Below, in pieces: positions 1 through 8,914 of a DNA stretch of 64,000 nt; positions within the stretch are counted from its first letter, which is position 1, and each line of letters begins with the position of its first letter. Both the position numbers and the translations under genes were made by a program. The stretch is from Isochrysis galbana (Eukaryota; Haptophyta; Isochrysidales; Isochrysidaceae), in NCBI GenBank assembly GCA_018136815.1, contig CM030937.1:3833820-3897819 (forward strand), in the 5' to 3' direction. The notes under the pieces were generated by a model. The model was not told where the DNA came from, did no database searches, and saw only the letters and a program-made list of their open reading frames with translations.

Positions 1-1231
1 AACGGATCACCGGGGGGGGGGCGCGGGCCACCGACCATATCTAAGCCCTTTTCCCCTATCCCCCTAGTAGTGCACGGGTGCACGGGGGGAGTCGCCTGAT
101 GGCGGGGGGGAAAGGGCCGGGAGAGTGGGGGGGTAGAAAGTTTTGCTGCGTGAGTAGAAAGTAGAGGGTCCACGGCCGCGTGTGCGGTGAGACTATTAAG
201 AAATTAATTAATGCTACTTGTAGTGGGTAGAGGTTCCATTCGCCGCGAGTGCGGTAGGAATATTAAAAAGTTTTTTATCTCGAAATTCGAAGATGTGAAT
301 TTTATTTTTATTGTTACAGAGAGCTGCGTCCCTCTGCCCAGCAGGCCGATCCTGCACCAATTTCTGACACGCTGCCGTCACGGCCGTCGACGAAACCCGT
401 CGCGCACGCTACCGGGCTCAACTAGAAGCTGACGCTTCTCGAATGGTGGCGTTGTGCCCTCGAGACCACTATTCTTATGATTGGTCGCCATGGAGGGGGG
501 CCTCGCGCCCCCCCCCCACTCTCTCAAAAAAAAACCCTTTTAACATTCTCGCCTCGCCCGAGGCACTAGATCGCATACTCGTAGCCACGCCCCCTTCCCT
601 TCCTCACCCTCATTCCTCATTCCCCGCCTTGCGGCAACTCCCCTCGTGCTCTACTTAGGGGCTCGGGTCATGTGGGGGGCTACCCAAAAAGAAAACAAGC
701 ACATATGGATGACAAAAAAATCAGCTGGCCCTCTTTTGACGGAACGCGACTTAGGGAAGGGCCGCGGCTCGCCGCGGCCACTCGCTCTAGCGAGGGAGAT
801 TAGCGCTTCTGGGCTACTATTCACGAGTGCCCCCCCCCCCCTGCGTTGCTTTTACCCGAAAGGGGTTTTCCCCCAGCGTGGACTCGAGGAGAGGACGCGC
901 TGGGGTGCGCGGGGTCGGTGCATGCACTGGGGGGAGGACAAATATCGAGGGGAGGGGGCAGTGCCCCCACCCCCCGGTATCACTCGTACACCTGGCCCGT
1001 CAGGCATGGCGGGATTCCGGATTCCGGGACGGAAAAGTTATGTCCAATTAGCTAGTGGGGTTGGCTAGGATATAACATTGATTATTATTATATCCGGCCT
1101 CGTTTCATCCTTCTCTTTCTCTTTTCCCGCGTGTTTCCTTCCCCCGCGCGTGTCCCCTCTCCCCGTGAGTCCGTGAGTGTCTTCTACTCTACGGTCACCC
1201 CTACGCTCAGCGCCACCGCTCGAGCGCTCTC
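1..1231. repeat. Mosaic of dispersed repeat modules, no gene
   Basis: No convincing coding gene is visible. Bases 1-215 recur at about 27027-27230 and in reverse inside 42500-42660. Bases 536-665 recur at 61615-61745 and in reverse at 8150-8250. Bases 700-752 contain the core CCCTCTTTTGACGGAACGCG that is also present at 34875, 36001 and (minus) 60274. Bases 986-1080 recur at 26551-26650. The stretch is therefore a patchwork of short interspersed elements, ending with the five bases CTCTC that form the left target duplication of the next element. Confidence 0.75.
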
Positions 1232-2079
1232 TGTCGCATTCGCGAATCGACACTCGTTAGGCTTCGCTCTTCTCTTCGTCGTTCGGTATTTATCGTTATA
1301 ATTCTCTCGTTCTCGTTCTCGGTCAAAAGCTTCGCTTGGATGCATGGGATCGTGGGTTGTGGAGCGCCCTCTCTCTTCCTCTCGAAAGAGAAGGGAAGTT
1401 TCCCCACCTTTCTTCCTCCCAGGCGCCTCGCAAATAGGTTTAATTTGCTATCTCCCCTGCGTTTCTTTATCTGCTTCAGGGGGCAATTAGGTTTAATTTG
1501 CGACCTCTTCGCATCTCCCCCTTAGGCACATCGCACTCCTTTCGTCTTATTTGGTAGGTCTCTTGGAATCCTGCGTAGCAAGATTGCCCCTCGATTCCGT
1601 TATGGTGCGATTCCCGTTCCAGACAAGATCGCCGACAGATCGCCCTTTGATCGTCGTCCGTTGTTGTCTGATCGGAGTGTTTGGGTTTGATTTCAGTCGA
1701 GTTATGTGAGAAAGTCGTGGGGCGAGAGTCGGGGTGTTTTCCTGGGTGCCGTTGTCCGTCGTCCTGTCGTCAGTCGTCATCCGTCGTCGCTCTCGCTCTC
1801 GTCGCTCTCGCTCTCGTAACACTCAGACCCTACAATCCCTCCTCGCCTCGCCAGCCCCTGCCACCACAGCCCTCCTCACACTCACCCTCGCCTTTCGCCG
1901 CTCGTTCCATGTCGCTTTCGCCGCCGTCCTCGCCCTCGCTCAAGCCCGCCTGCCCGCCTTCCTCTGCTGACGGGCTTCAGCCCGTCAGCACCTCTGAAGT
2001 GGCCTCCCTCGCCGCGCCTGCCGCCGGCTTTGCCCCTTCCTCATTGCCCTCAGGCCCTATGGGCCATCCCAATTCGTCA
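1232..2079 (+). repeat. 5' LTR of element 1
   Basis: 848 bp, TGTCGCATT at the start and ATTCGTCA at the end. It is nearly identical to 6933-7780 and related to 13019-14142 and, on the minus strand, 54316-55156. The gag reading frame opens at the ATG at 1909 and runs across the LTR end. No canonical TGG-type primer-binding site follows directly. The next bases are GGTGTAGAATC, also present after the LTR of element 2. Confidence 0.93.
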
Positions 2080-4833
2080 GGTGTAGAATCGTTCCCGGTG
2101 CGTCCCGCGCTGGACGTCTCAATGGGGGTCACCCCCACCTCTGCAGAGTCGGGCATCATGCCTGCCCTGCCCCCTTTCTCCTCTCCGGATGGGCATCCAC
2201 CACCACCTTCACAGGGGGAGATGATGCCCTCCCTTCCCTCGCCTCCTGATCTCTCTGCGGTCCCCCCACCATCATCTCCGCCATCGCCGCCGGAGCCCAT
2301 GGAGGACAGGTCCAAGCCCGAGTCTTTCCAGGGTGAGGATAATCCTCTGGAAGGATTCCTCCCCTCTTCTCGCGTATGTCTCGAGGCACCGCCACCATTA
2401 CCATCGGACTCGGAGGCCGCCTACGAGCCCTACCATCCATCGCTCGAACGCCTCTCGGTCGCCTCGGTCGCCCCAAGTCAGCCGTCTCGTTGTGGAGAGG
2501 CCCCGGGCCTGCTGCCCGACTCCCTTCTTCATCTCTCTCCTTCTCCACCGTCTGCTACGGCTCCGCCGCCAACTTCGTCGGCTTCACCGGGGCTCAACCC
2601 CGTCGAGCTGCGTTACATTGAGCTCATGCAGGCCATGGCCGCCCAATTCTCACAGCAGCTCGCCGCAGTCACCAACGCGATTGAACGGGGCCGACTCCCT
2701 CCTACACCAGTCCAGGCAGCCAGCCCGCCTCCACCTCCATCCGAAGATGGCGGCGAAACTGTTTTGCCTCCTCCACCGCCGCTCCCTCGCTCCTCACCGA
2801 AATCTAAAAAGGCTCATAAAAACAAGAAGAAGACCCGCCGCCGCCGCCGCTATAGCTCCCCATCTTCATCGTCCTCCCAGTCCTCATCTCCGGTCTCCAG
2901 CCCGCGTTCGTCCAACTACTCGTCGACCAGCGATTCGGATTCCGACGGATCATCCGAATCTACGGACTCGCGCCGCAAGCCTCGCCGCGCCAAGGGTAGC
3001 CACTATGCTACCTCAGGCAAAGGTTATCATACTAAGGAGGGACGGCCGTCTATGATGGTCCCCGAAGGTTTAAATTCTAACTCTCGCCGATCTCTCCGCC
3101 CCCACGCTTCTAAGTCCAAGTCAGGCCAGCACAGTAACCGGGAGAGTCGACGTCACGCTAAGCGCCACGCCGCTCCTCCCGCGGACCCAGCCCTGTCTGA
3201 TGAGCCGGACATTCTTGAACAATGGCTACGGCACTATGGGCGCCACGGCAAGGCCTACTCCGACTCCGCTAGTGCCCCACTCGAATACCAGGTGATGGCG
3301 GCTCGGGAGGTCCCCTCGGGTGAGTCCTGGCACGCTCGCATCATTTACACAACTCGCACCCTTACGAAATGGGTACGCGCTCGTACGTTCGTCCGCACTA
3401 AGGGCGGCACTCGCGATGCTAAGTCTAGTCTTGAGAGCCTCCAGTCGCTGCGCTTCCCCGCCGACCTTCGCTCTACCGACCCGAACAAGGCGGCTGCTTC
3501 CTGGGATGGATTCCGCATGCAACTGATCCGCGCACTCGAGGGCTCGCTCACCTCGGGCGTGGACTGGCAGGACGCTCTCAATGGCCTCCTCCTTGCCGCT
3601 CGCGATCCAAAGAAAGGCCACCCTCGCATCATGGCCTATGTCCTCGATGCGGTTAGGGACTCGGTCCTTTGCGCTAACCCGTGCTTGCATGCCGACGTGC
3701 TGATCGCTAAGTGCGACCAGTCATTCGCTGCTGGCGCGAAAGGTTTCGCCAAAGAGACTGCGTCAGCGGAGTGGGACCGGTGCACCACTCGCTCGGAAGG
3801 CGAGGACTTGGTGACCCTTGCCACTCGGGTGACTGACGCCTTTGTTCGCAAGATGAACGACCCGACGGTGACGGCAGCCAACGTCTTCAAGTTTCCAGCC
3901 TTCACGCACGAAATCAACGAGCGATTCGACGCCTGCGTCAAGGCCGACGAGAGCGACCGCGCACGGGGAGCGGAGAATTCGTTCGAGTTCCTCAAGGCGT
4001 GGAAGCGAGGCATAGAGGCAGTCGCCGCAGGAGACGCGCCGCATCACTCGTTGTCCTGCATCTCGATTGCGCGCATGGTGCTAGCTCCAGCAGAGCAGGC
4101 GCGTGCGGAGGCTTCGCGGAGCAGCAAGCAGGTGGATGGTCCGCTCACGATCGCCCACATCGACGATGTCGTCCGGATGGTTAAGGACCGCCTGGGTTCC
4201 TCGAAGCCGGCTCCGGACAAAAGCGACAAACCCTCGGCCGCTACCTCAGGAAGCGGCCGCGGCTCCGATGCTCGAAATCATCGCAATGGAGATCGGCCCC
4301 ACCAGGGACGCACCGACCACACCAGGGAGCCGCCTCCTAAGTTGGAGGGTGGACTCCCACCCCTCGACGCACCGCCATCGCAGAAGAGCCGCCGCTGCGC
4401 GCCGCCTGCGGACAACCTCGGCCATCCCGAGGGCGCCAAATGGGATTTGGAATCTTGGCGTAACGCCAAGGTTGACTTCGACCCGATGTCACGCTATTGT
4501 GGGCACGCTGATCTAGCTGCTTCATTCGCTAGGGCCCGTCCGACCGACGCGTCTATGAAGGTGCCTCGCACGCAGCGCCCTACGTCTGAGGGCGGCGTAT
4601 GGACCACAGCCACCGGCTGTGCCTACTGTGCTTTCCGCCCCGCTCCTCCCGATCACGATACGTCTCGCCCCGACCACCCCGACAATTGGCGATATGGGAC
4701 GGGCGATGGAGCCCATTCGCCGTACTACTGTCAACCGTTCATCCGCTTCCTTTGCGAGGGCGAGCCGGAGATCCCTGACGCCCACCGCGCCTACCTTCGT
4801 CGTCTCGTCGTCCTTGGCCGCAACCGCCGTTAG
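1909..4833 (+). CDS. Gag-like polyprotein of element 1
   Basis: 974 residues from the first in-frame ATG at 1909, which lies inside the 5' LTR. The frame is open further upstream but without an ATG. The N-terminal third is rich in Pro and Ser. A basic Lys/Arg run followed by Ser/Arg-rich sequence sits near residues 300-370 and could act in nuclear import or nucleic-acid binding. The C-terminal half is conserved almost residue for residue with the Gag at 13972-16902, although many codons differ at synonymous positions. The C-terminus has a Cys/His cluster (GCAYC, then GAHSPYYC about 35 residues later) that may be a non-canonical zinc finger; no CCHC knuckle is seen. Role is inferred from its position after the LTR and before pol. 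I do not recognise a named Gag family. Confidence 0.8.
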   Translation: MSLSPPSSPSLKPACPPSSADGLQPVSTSEVASLAAPAAGFAPSSLPSGPMGHPNSSGVESFPVRPALDVSMGVTPTSAESGIMPALPPFSSPDGHPPPPSQGEMMPSLPSPPDLSAVPPPSSPPSPPEPMEDRSKPESFQGEDNPLEGFLPSSRVCLEAPPPLPSDSEAAYEPYHPSLERLSVASVAPSQPSRCGEAPGLLPDSLLHLSPSPPSATAPPPTSSASPGLNPVELRYIELMQAMAAQFSQQLAAVTNAIERGRLPPTPVQAASPPPPPSEDGGETVLPPPPPLPRSSPKSKKAHKNKKKTRRRRRYSSPSSSSSQSSSPVSSPRSSNYSSTSDSDSDGSSESTDSRRKPRRAKGSHYATSGKGYHTKEGRPSMMVPEGLNSNSRRSLRPHASKSKSGQHSNRESRRHAKRHAAPPADPALSDEPDILEQWLRHYGRHGKAYSDSASAPLEYQVMAAREVPSGESWHARIIYTTRTLTKWVRARTFVRTKGGTRDAKSSLESLQSLRFPADLRSTDPNKAAASWDGFRMQLIRALEGSLTSGVDWQDALNGLLLAARDPKKGHPRIMAYVLDAVRDSVLCANPCLHADVLIAKCDQSFAAGAKGFAKETASAEWDRCTTRSEGEDLVTLATRVTDAFVRKMNDPTVTAANVFKFPAFTHEINERFDACVKADESDRARGAENSFEFLKAWKRGIEAVAAGDAPHHSLSCISIARMVLAPAEQARAEASRSSKQVDGPLTIAHIDDVVRMVKDRLGSSKPAPDKSDKPSAATSGSGRGSDARNHRNGDRPHQGRTDHTREPPPKLEGGLPPLDAPPSQKSRRCAPPADNLGHPEGAKWDLESWRNAKVDFDPMSRYCGHADLAASFARARPTDASMKVPRTQRPTSEGGVWTTATGCAYCAFRPAPPDHDTSRPDHPDNWRYGTGDGAHSPYYCQPFIRFLCEGEPEIPDAHRAYLRRLVVLGRNRR

Positions 4834-5039
4834 GGAATAGGCGAGGCCGCCGCCATATGCTTCGTTGACTTCTCGATTCCTCGGCGGCCTGGACCGCCAC
4901 CCCTCTCGCTTCTCGATACTTCTGTCACTTCCTCTCGCGTTTCATTTCGTACCTCTAACGTTTCGCACAGCTTTCTGATCCACCTGACACTGGCCCACCT
5001 CCCGAGTTACCTCAGGAAATTCGCTCGTACGCTTGGAAA
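4834..5039. other. Internal deletion junction of element 1
   Basis: After the gag stop the sequence follows element 2 (16903 onward) up to TTTCGC at 4961-4966, then switches to sequence matching 23232 onward (CAGCTTTCTGATCC). No insertion is visible at the joint. The two parental sites share only a short run around the joint, compatible with end joining or template switching during reverse transcription. Confidence 0.85.
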
Positions 5040-5984
5040 ATGCATTGTCGTTTAAAGGCGGCGTGGGCCGCGGCTTATGATGCAACTTTAGAATCTCAAG
5101 CCGACGCACTCGCTGACACACTACGCACTCACTCTCCCCCTATCCAATTTGCCCCAGGTGATAGGGTGGTTCGCAAGATTCCAGGACACCGCAACAAGCT
5201 CCTCTACCACTACAGCGGACCATACCGCATTGCTGAGGCGCTTGGCGCTGGCCGCTACCGACTACGCGACCAAGAAAATCGCCTCCTCTCCGAGGAAGTG
5301 CATGTGACTAACCTCCATCCCTACTATACCCTCACAGATGAAGACCCCGTCCAAAGAGATGAGTATCTGGTGGATTCACTCCTTGACCGCAAGGGTCGAG
5401 GTAATTCCAGGCAGTATCTCGTCAAGTGGCGTGGTTACGCGAAAGCTGCGGCCACATGGGAGCCGCTAGCCGAATTGCTTCGCCGCTGCGAGTCGCTCGT
5501 CACCGCCTATGATGATGCTCACCCCTTCCCGCCTCTTCGTAAGCCTCAGATGAGAAAGCGGGCTGCAGAATCACAATCTCAGACCGTCTCAGCCCCGCCG
5601 ACGTCGCACGCGATCGAAGCTCCCGTGGGATCCGAGACCACCGGCTTGGATCATCAGGCCCCGCGCCGCTCGCCTCGCCTCGCACCGTCCTCGCACAGTG
5701 GCCCCATTGCTCATGTCTCCCATTTGCCCGTCTCAGCCCGCCCGTCTGTTGCCAACCCTGCAGGTCCAATGATGCGGCCGCAGCACGCGGTCTTCGTCCT
5801 CGGGCAGTGGTGGTACTCGTCGGGGTCGTCGCGCGGTTCCCCGTGGTTTGGCTCCCACGCATTTGCGCACGCTGCCCTTGCCTCGCCTACCTTCGTTCGC
5901 TGTCGCTCCGAGGCTCTCGCACGCCTGTCGCCATCGGATCGCACCCTCGTCTCTCTCCTCGATACACCCTCTGCGTTCTTCTGA
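5040..5984 (+). CDS. Integrase C-terminal tail with chromodomain (element 1)
   Basis: 314 residues. Residues 1-100 match the end of the integrase in element 2, including the GDRVVRKIP...YHYSGPYRI segment typical of the GPY/F module of chromoviral integrases. Residues about 107-160 form a chromodomain: DEYLVD start, then YLVKWRGYAKAAATWEPL with the aromatic residues expected for a methyl-lysine cage. In known chromoviruses this domain guides integration to heterochromatin. The tail is Ser/Pro-rich and low-complexity. The catalytic integrase core is deleted, so the ORF cannot integrate DNA by itself. Whether it is translated is unknown; the ATG at 5040 is internal to the former pol frame. Confidence 0.75.
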   Translation: MHCRLKAAWAAAYDATLESQADALADTLRTHSPPIQFAPGDRVVRKIPGHRNKLLYHYSGPYRIAEALGAGRYRLRDQENRLLSEEVHVTNLHPYYTLTDEDPVQRDEYLVDSLLDRKGRGNSRQYLVKWRGYAKAAATWEPLAELLRRCESLVTAYDDAHPFPPLRKPQMRKRAAESQSQTVSAPPTSHAIEAPVGSETTGLDHQAPRRSPRLAPSSHSGPIAHVSHLPVSARPSVANPAGPMMRPQHAVFVLGQWWYSSGSSRGSPWFGSHAFAHAALASPTFVRCRSEALARLSPSDRTLVSLLDTPSAFF

Positions 5985-6479
5985 CAGTCTCGACTGTCAC
6001 GCCCCCCCGATATCTATCAACGCCGTCGTTTACGTTTGATCGGGGTACGGGAACGTACGGGAATTCTTTTCCTGTTCCCCCCCGCGGTCGCCGAATTTTC
6101 CCCCCCGCGGCCGCCGAATAGTTCCCCCCGCGGGAAGAGAGGTATGGCTCGCCCCCCCCTTTCGACCACGGAGGATGGATCTCCCTCCCCTTTCGCTGCG
6201 CTCTGTCAGGAGACCCCCGTACCTCGTCGTTTAGCTCGCGCGTGACGTGCCGAGCCCGTCGTACTATCTCGCCGTCTTTCGCCGTTGGCTGTTCGACTAC
6301 TCATATATCGAAGAACAGGAGACGCCGCGTTGTAACTTGGGTGCCGCCACACCGCCCAAACATCCAGGTAAAACTCTCGTAAAAGAGAGAAGGGGATGGG
6401 TTGCAGCGTTGAGTCCTGCGGTCTGCAGCGCCGGCCGCCGATTCTACACTTTATCGTCCGGACGGGTGTGGTACTTCCT

Positions 6480-6745
6480 GTCTCTTCGATCGTCGCGCAC
6501 TATTCTTATAGTTCGTCGTTCGCCGTTCGTCGTTCGTTCTTCGATTCTCGATTCTCGATTCTCGTCGTTCCGCGTTCTTCGTTTCTCGTTCTTCGATTCA
6601 TCGTCGATTCTCGATTCTCGTCGTTCCGCGTTCTTCGTTTCTCGTTCTTCGATTCTCGATTCTCGTCGTTCCGCGTTCTTCGTTTCTCGCTCTCGATTCT
6701 CGATTCTTGTCGTTCCGCGTTCTCCTCGGTCCTCGATTGTTCGTT
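6480..6745. repeat. Imperfect tandem repeats (TTCTCGATTCTCGT type) before the 3' LTR
   Basis: Several imperfect copies of about 50-60 bp made of CGTTCTTCGTTTCTCG and TTCGATTCTCG blocks. The region lies in the 3' untranslated part of element 1. A short G-rich run, AGCAGGGGGG, immediately precedes the 3' LTR at 6923-6932 and is the best candidate polypurine tract. Confidence 0.6.
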
Positions 6746-6932
6746 GTTCGTAATTCGTAACTTCTCGATTTATTGTTTCATTCACTCTTCGGATTTATTC
6801 GCTCTTCGCTCTTGGCTCATTCGGTCTCGTTCAGGATTGCTCTTCTGCCTTTCTCGTGGCTTGCTTGGAGCTCTCCGATGTCCGTTAGGTTCTCTTCATT
6901 TCCTCGCGGGACGCTCGATCCTAGCAGGGGGG

Positions 6933-7780
6933 TGTCGCATTCGCGAATCGACACTCGTTAGGCTTCGCTCTTCTCTTCGTCGTTCGGTATTTATCGTTAT
7001 AATTCTCTCGTTCTCGTTCTCGGTCAAAAGCTTCGCTTGGATGCATGGGATCGTGGGTTGTGGAGCGCCCTCTCTCTTCCTCTCGAAAGAGAAGGGAAGT
7101 TTCCCCACCTTTCTTCCTCCCAAGCGCCTCGCAAATAGGTTTAATTTGCTATCTCCCCTGCGTTTCTTTATCTGCTTCAGGGGGCAATCAGGTTTAATTT
7201 GCGACCTCTTCGCATCTCCCCCTTAGGCACATCGCACTCCTTTCGTCTTATTTGGTAGGTCTCTTGGAATCCTGCGTAGCAAGATTGCCCCTCGATTCCG
7301 TTATGGTGCGATTCCCGTTCCAGACAAGATCGCCGACAGATCGCCCTTTGATCGTCGTCCGTTGTTGTCTGATCGGAGTGTTTGGGTTTGATTTCAGTCG
7401 AGTTATGTGAGAAAGTCGTGGGGCGAGAGTCGGGGTGTTTTCCTGGGTGCCGTTGTCCGTCGTCCTGTCGTCAGTCGTCATCCGTCGTCGCTCTCGCTCT
7501 CGTCGCTCTCGCTCTCGTAACACTCAGACCCTACAATCCCTCCTCGCCTCGCCAGCCCCTGCCACCACAGCCCTCCTCACACTCACCCTCGCCTTTCGCC
7601 GCTCGTTCCATGTCGCTTTCGCCGCCGTCCTCGCCCTCGCTCAAGCCCGCCTGCCCGCCTTCCTCTGCTGACGGGCTTCAGCCCGTCAGCACCTCTGAAG
7701 TGGCCTCCCTCGCCGCGCCTGCCGCCGGCTTTGCCCCTTCCTCATTGCCCTCAGGCCCTATGGGCCATCCCAATTCGTCA
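6933..7780 (+). repeat. 3' LTR of element 1
   Basis: 848 bp, matching 1232-2079 except for a few substitutions. It carries the same in-frame ATG (7610) that starts gag in the 5' LTR. Here the frame runs into flanking sequence and stops at 7948, giving a chimeric 112-residue ORF that need not be functional. Confidence 0.93.
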
Positions 7781-7941
7781 CTCTCGTGCCCGTTTGGTCT
7801 GCCTGCGTGCCCCGTGCTCGTCCCGCCCGTCCTCATGTCAGCTGAGGTGGACACCTCGACCTCACCCTTGCCCATGCGTGCCTCCCCCGCCCGTGTCACT
7901 CCGTCCCTCATGCCCGCCCTTCGTTATGTACTTCTCATGTT

Positions 7942-8291
7942 CAACTAAGTTTATACTTGGTCGCGATGGAGCGCGCCGCCGCGACTCCCCTCTCTTTCGG
8001 GCCCCCCGCCGAGGGCGGCCCCCCTGCCCACATGGACCTGTCGCTGGCGAAGCGGCCGCGTCCGCCCTCAGAGGCCGAACAGGTGCGCGCGACCCCGGTC
8101 GCGTCACACGGCCCGTGGCCGCCGGTGCACCCCCGCCCTACCCAACCCCTCCCAAAACCTGGGCCCCTAAGTAGAGCACGAGGGGAGTTGCCGCAAGGCG
8201 GGAAGTGAGGAGAAGGAAGGGAAATGGGCGTGGCTACGACAGTCAACTGCATAGCCGCGCGCGAGGTGTGAATGTTAAAAGGTTTTTTTTA
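7942..8291 (+). mobile_element. Short interspersed element with 17-bp target duplication
   Basis: A 350-bp insertion bounded by identical copies of TATGTACTTCTCATGTT (7925-7941 and 8292-8308). It begins CAACTAAGTTTATACTTGG and ends GTTAAAAGG followed by a T run. The start motif recurs at 26924, 32121, 41796, 53612, 53824 and in reverse at 43178. The end motif recurs near 27210 and, in reverse, at 536 and 61610. The long target duplication fits a LINE-mobilised retroposon better than a cut-and-paste DNA element. The terminal T run would suit a pol III transcript, but clear A and B boxes were not identified. Confidence 0.75.
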
Positions 8292-8308
8292 TATGTACTT
8301 CTCATGTT

Positions 8309-8914
8309 ACTGCCATCCACAGCCCTCTCACTTCATCGCACACAGCAGCCACAGCCTCACAACACTCCTCACAACCACAAGGCACAACGCTAAAAGATTC
8401 CAGCGCGAGCGCAGACTCAGCGCGAGCGAGTGGGATGGACGGACCATGGGGCGCGTCACGAGCCGGAGCGTTCGTGAATCCATCGCAACCTGCGGTCCCG
8501 CACAAGTAGTAGGGGCACAACTTTCTCACCTGTGGGCATCGCCAGAAATGGCTGTAGCGGCCGCGCTGTCCTCTGGCACGCAGGCAATCAAACAGCGACG
8601 GCCGCCATCGTCATCCCTACAAGTAATTCTGATCTTTATTTCACGTAAACATGAAAATAAGATGCTTCTCGTGAGTTGCTCGCCTCGCCCTCCCCACATC
8701 TCACTGTGTTCAGAATGCGACAGGCCGAATGCCAGCACATATGCACGTCCGGGACTATGGTCTTATGCCTATGCTATGATATGTGTACTCACTAATGAGG
8801 AGAACTCCATCTTGTGGCTTGTGGAGGAGACCTTCATTAAGGAGACTTCTTAGGATCAGGGGAGAGCCCCCACCAAGCTCTGGGTGGCGCAGCACTAGAA
8901 CTAGCATGTACGCG
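8309..8914. other. Intergenic, no gene recognised
   Basis: Spacer between the short interspersed element and the 3' end of the minus-strand gene at 8915. Open frames exist but show no recognisable motif or repeat match. Confidence 0.5.

Larger units (their letters stand above)
1232..7780 (+). mobile_element. Chromovirus-type LTR retrotransposon, internally deleted (element 1)
   Basis: Two 848-bp LTRs (1232-2079 and 6933-7780), beginning TG and ending CA and differing at only a few positions, bound a 4.85-kb interior. The flanking bases 1227-1231 and 7781-7785 are both CTCTC, a 5-bp target-site duplication, so the copy is complete as an insertion. The interior holds an intact gag ORF and the end of an integrase with a chromodomain. 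Compared with element 2, about 6.2 kb is missing (equivalent to roughly 17036-23231), with the junction at about 4966. The lost part is the methyltransferase ORF, protease, RT, RNase H and most of the integrase. Near-identical LTRs suggest a recent insertion. A non-autonomous derivative that would need enzymes supplied by a relative is the natural reading. Confidence 0.93.

Noticed and set aside
7610-7948. Real gene starting in the 3' LTR of element 1
   Set aside because: It is the LTR-encoded Gag N-terminus read into flanking DNA; no conserved continuation.
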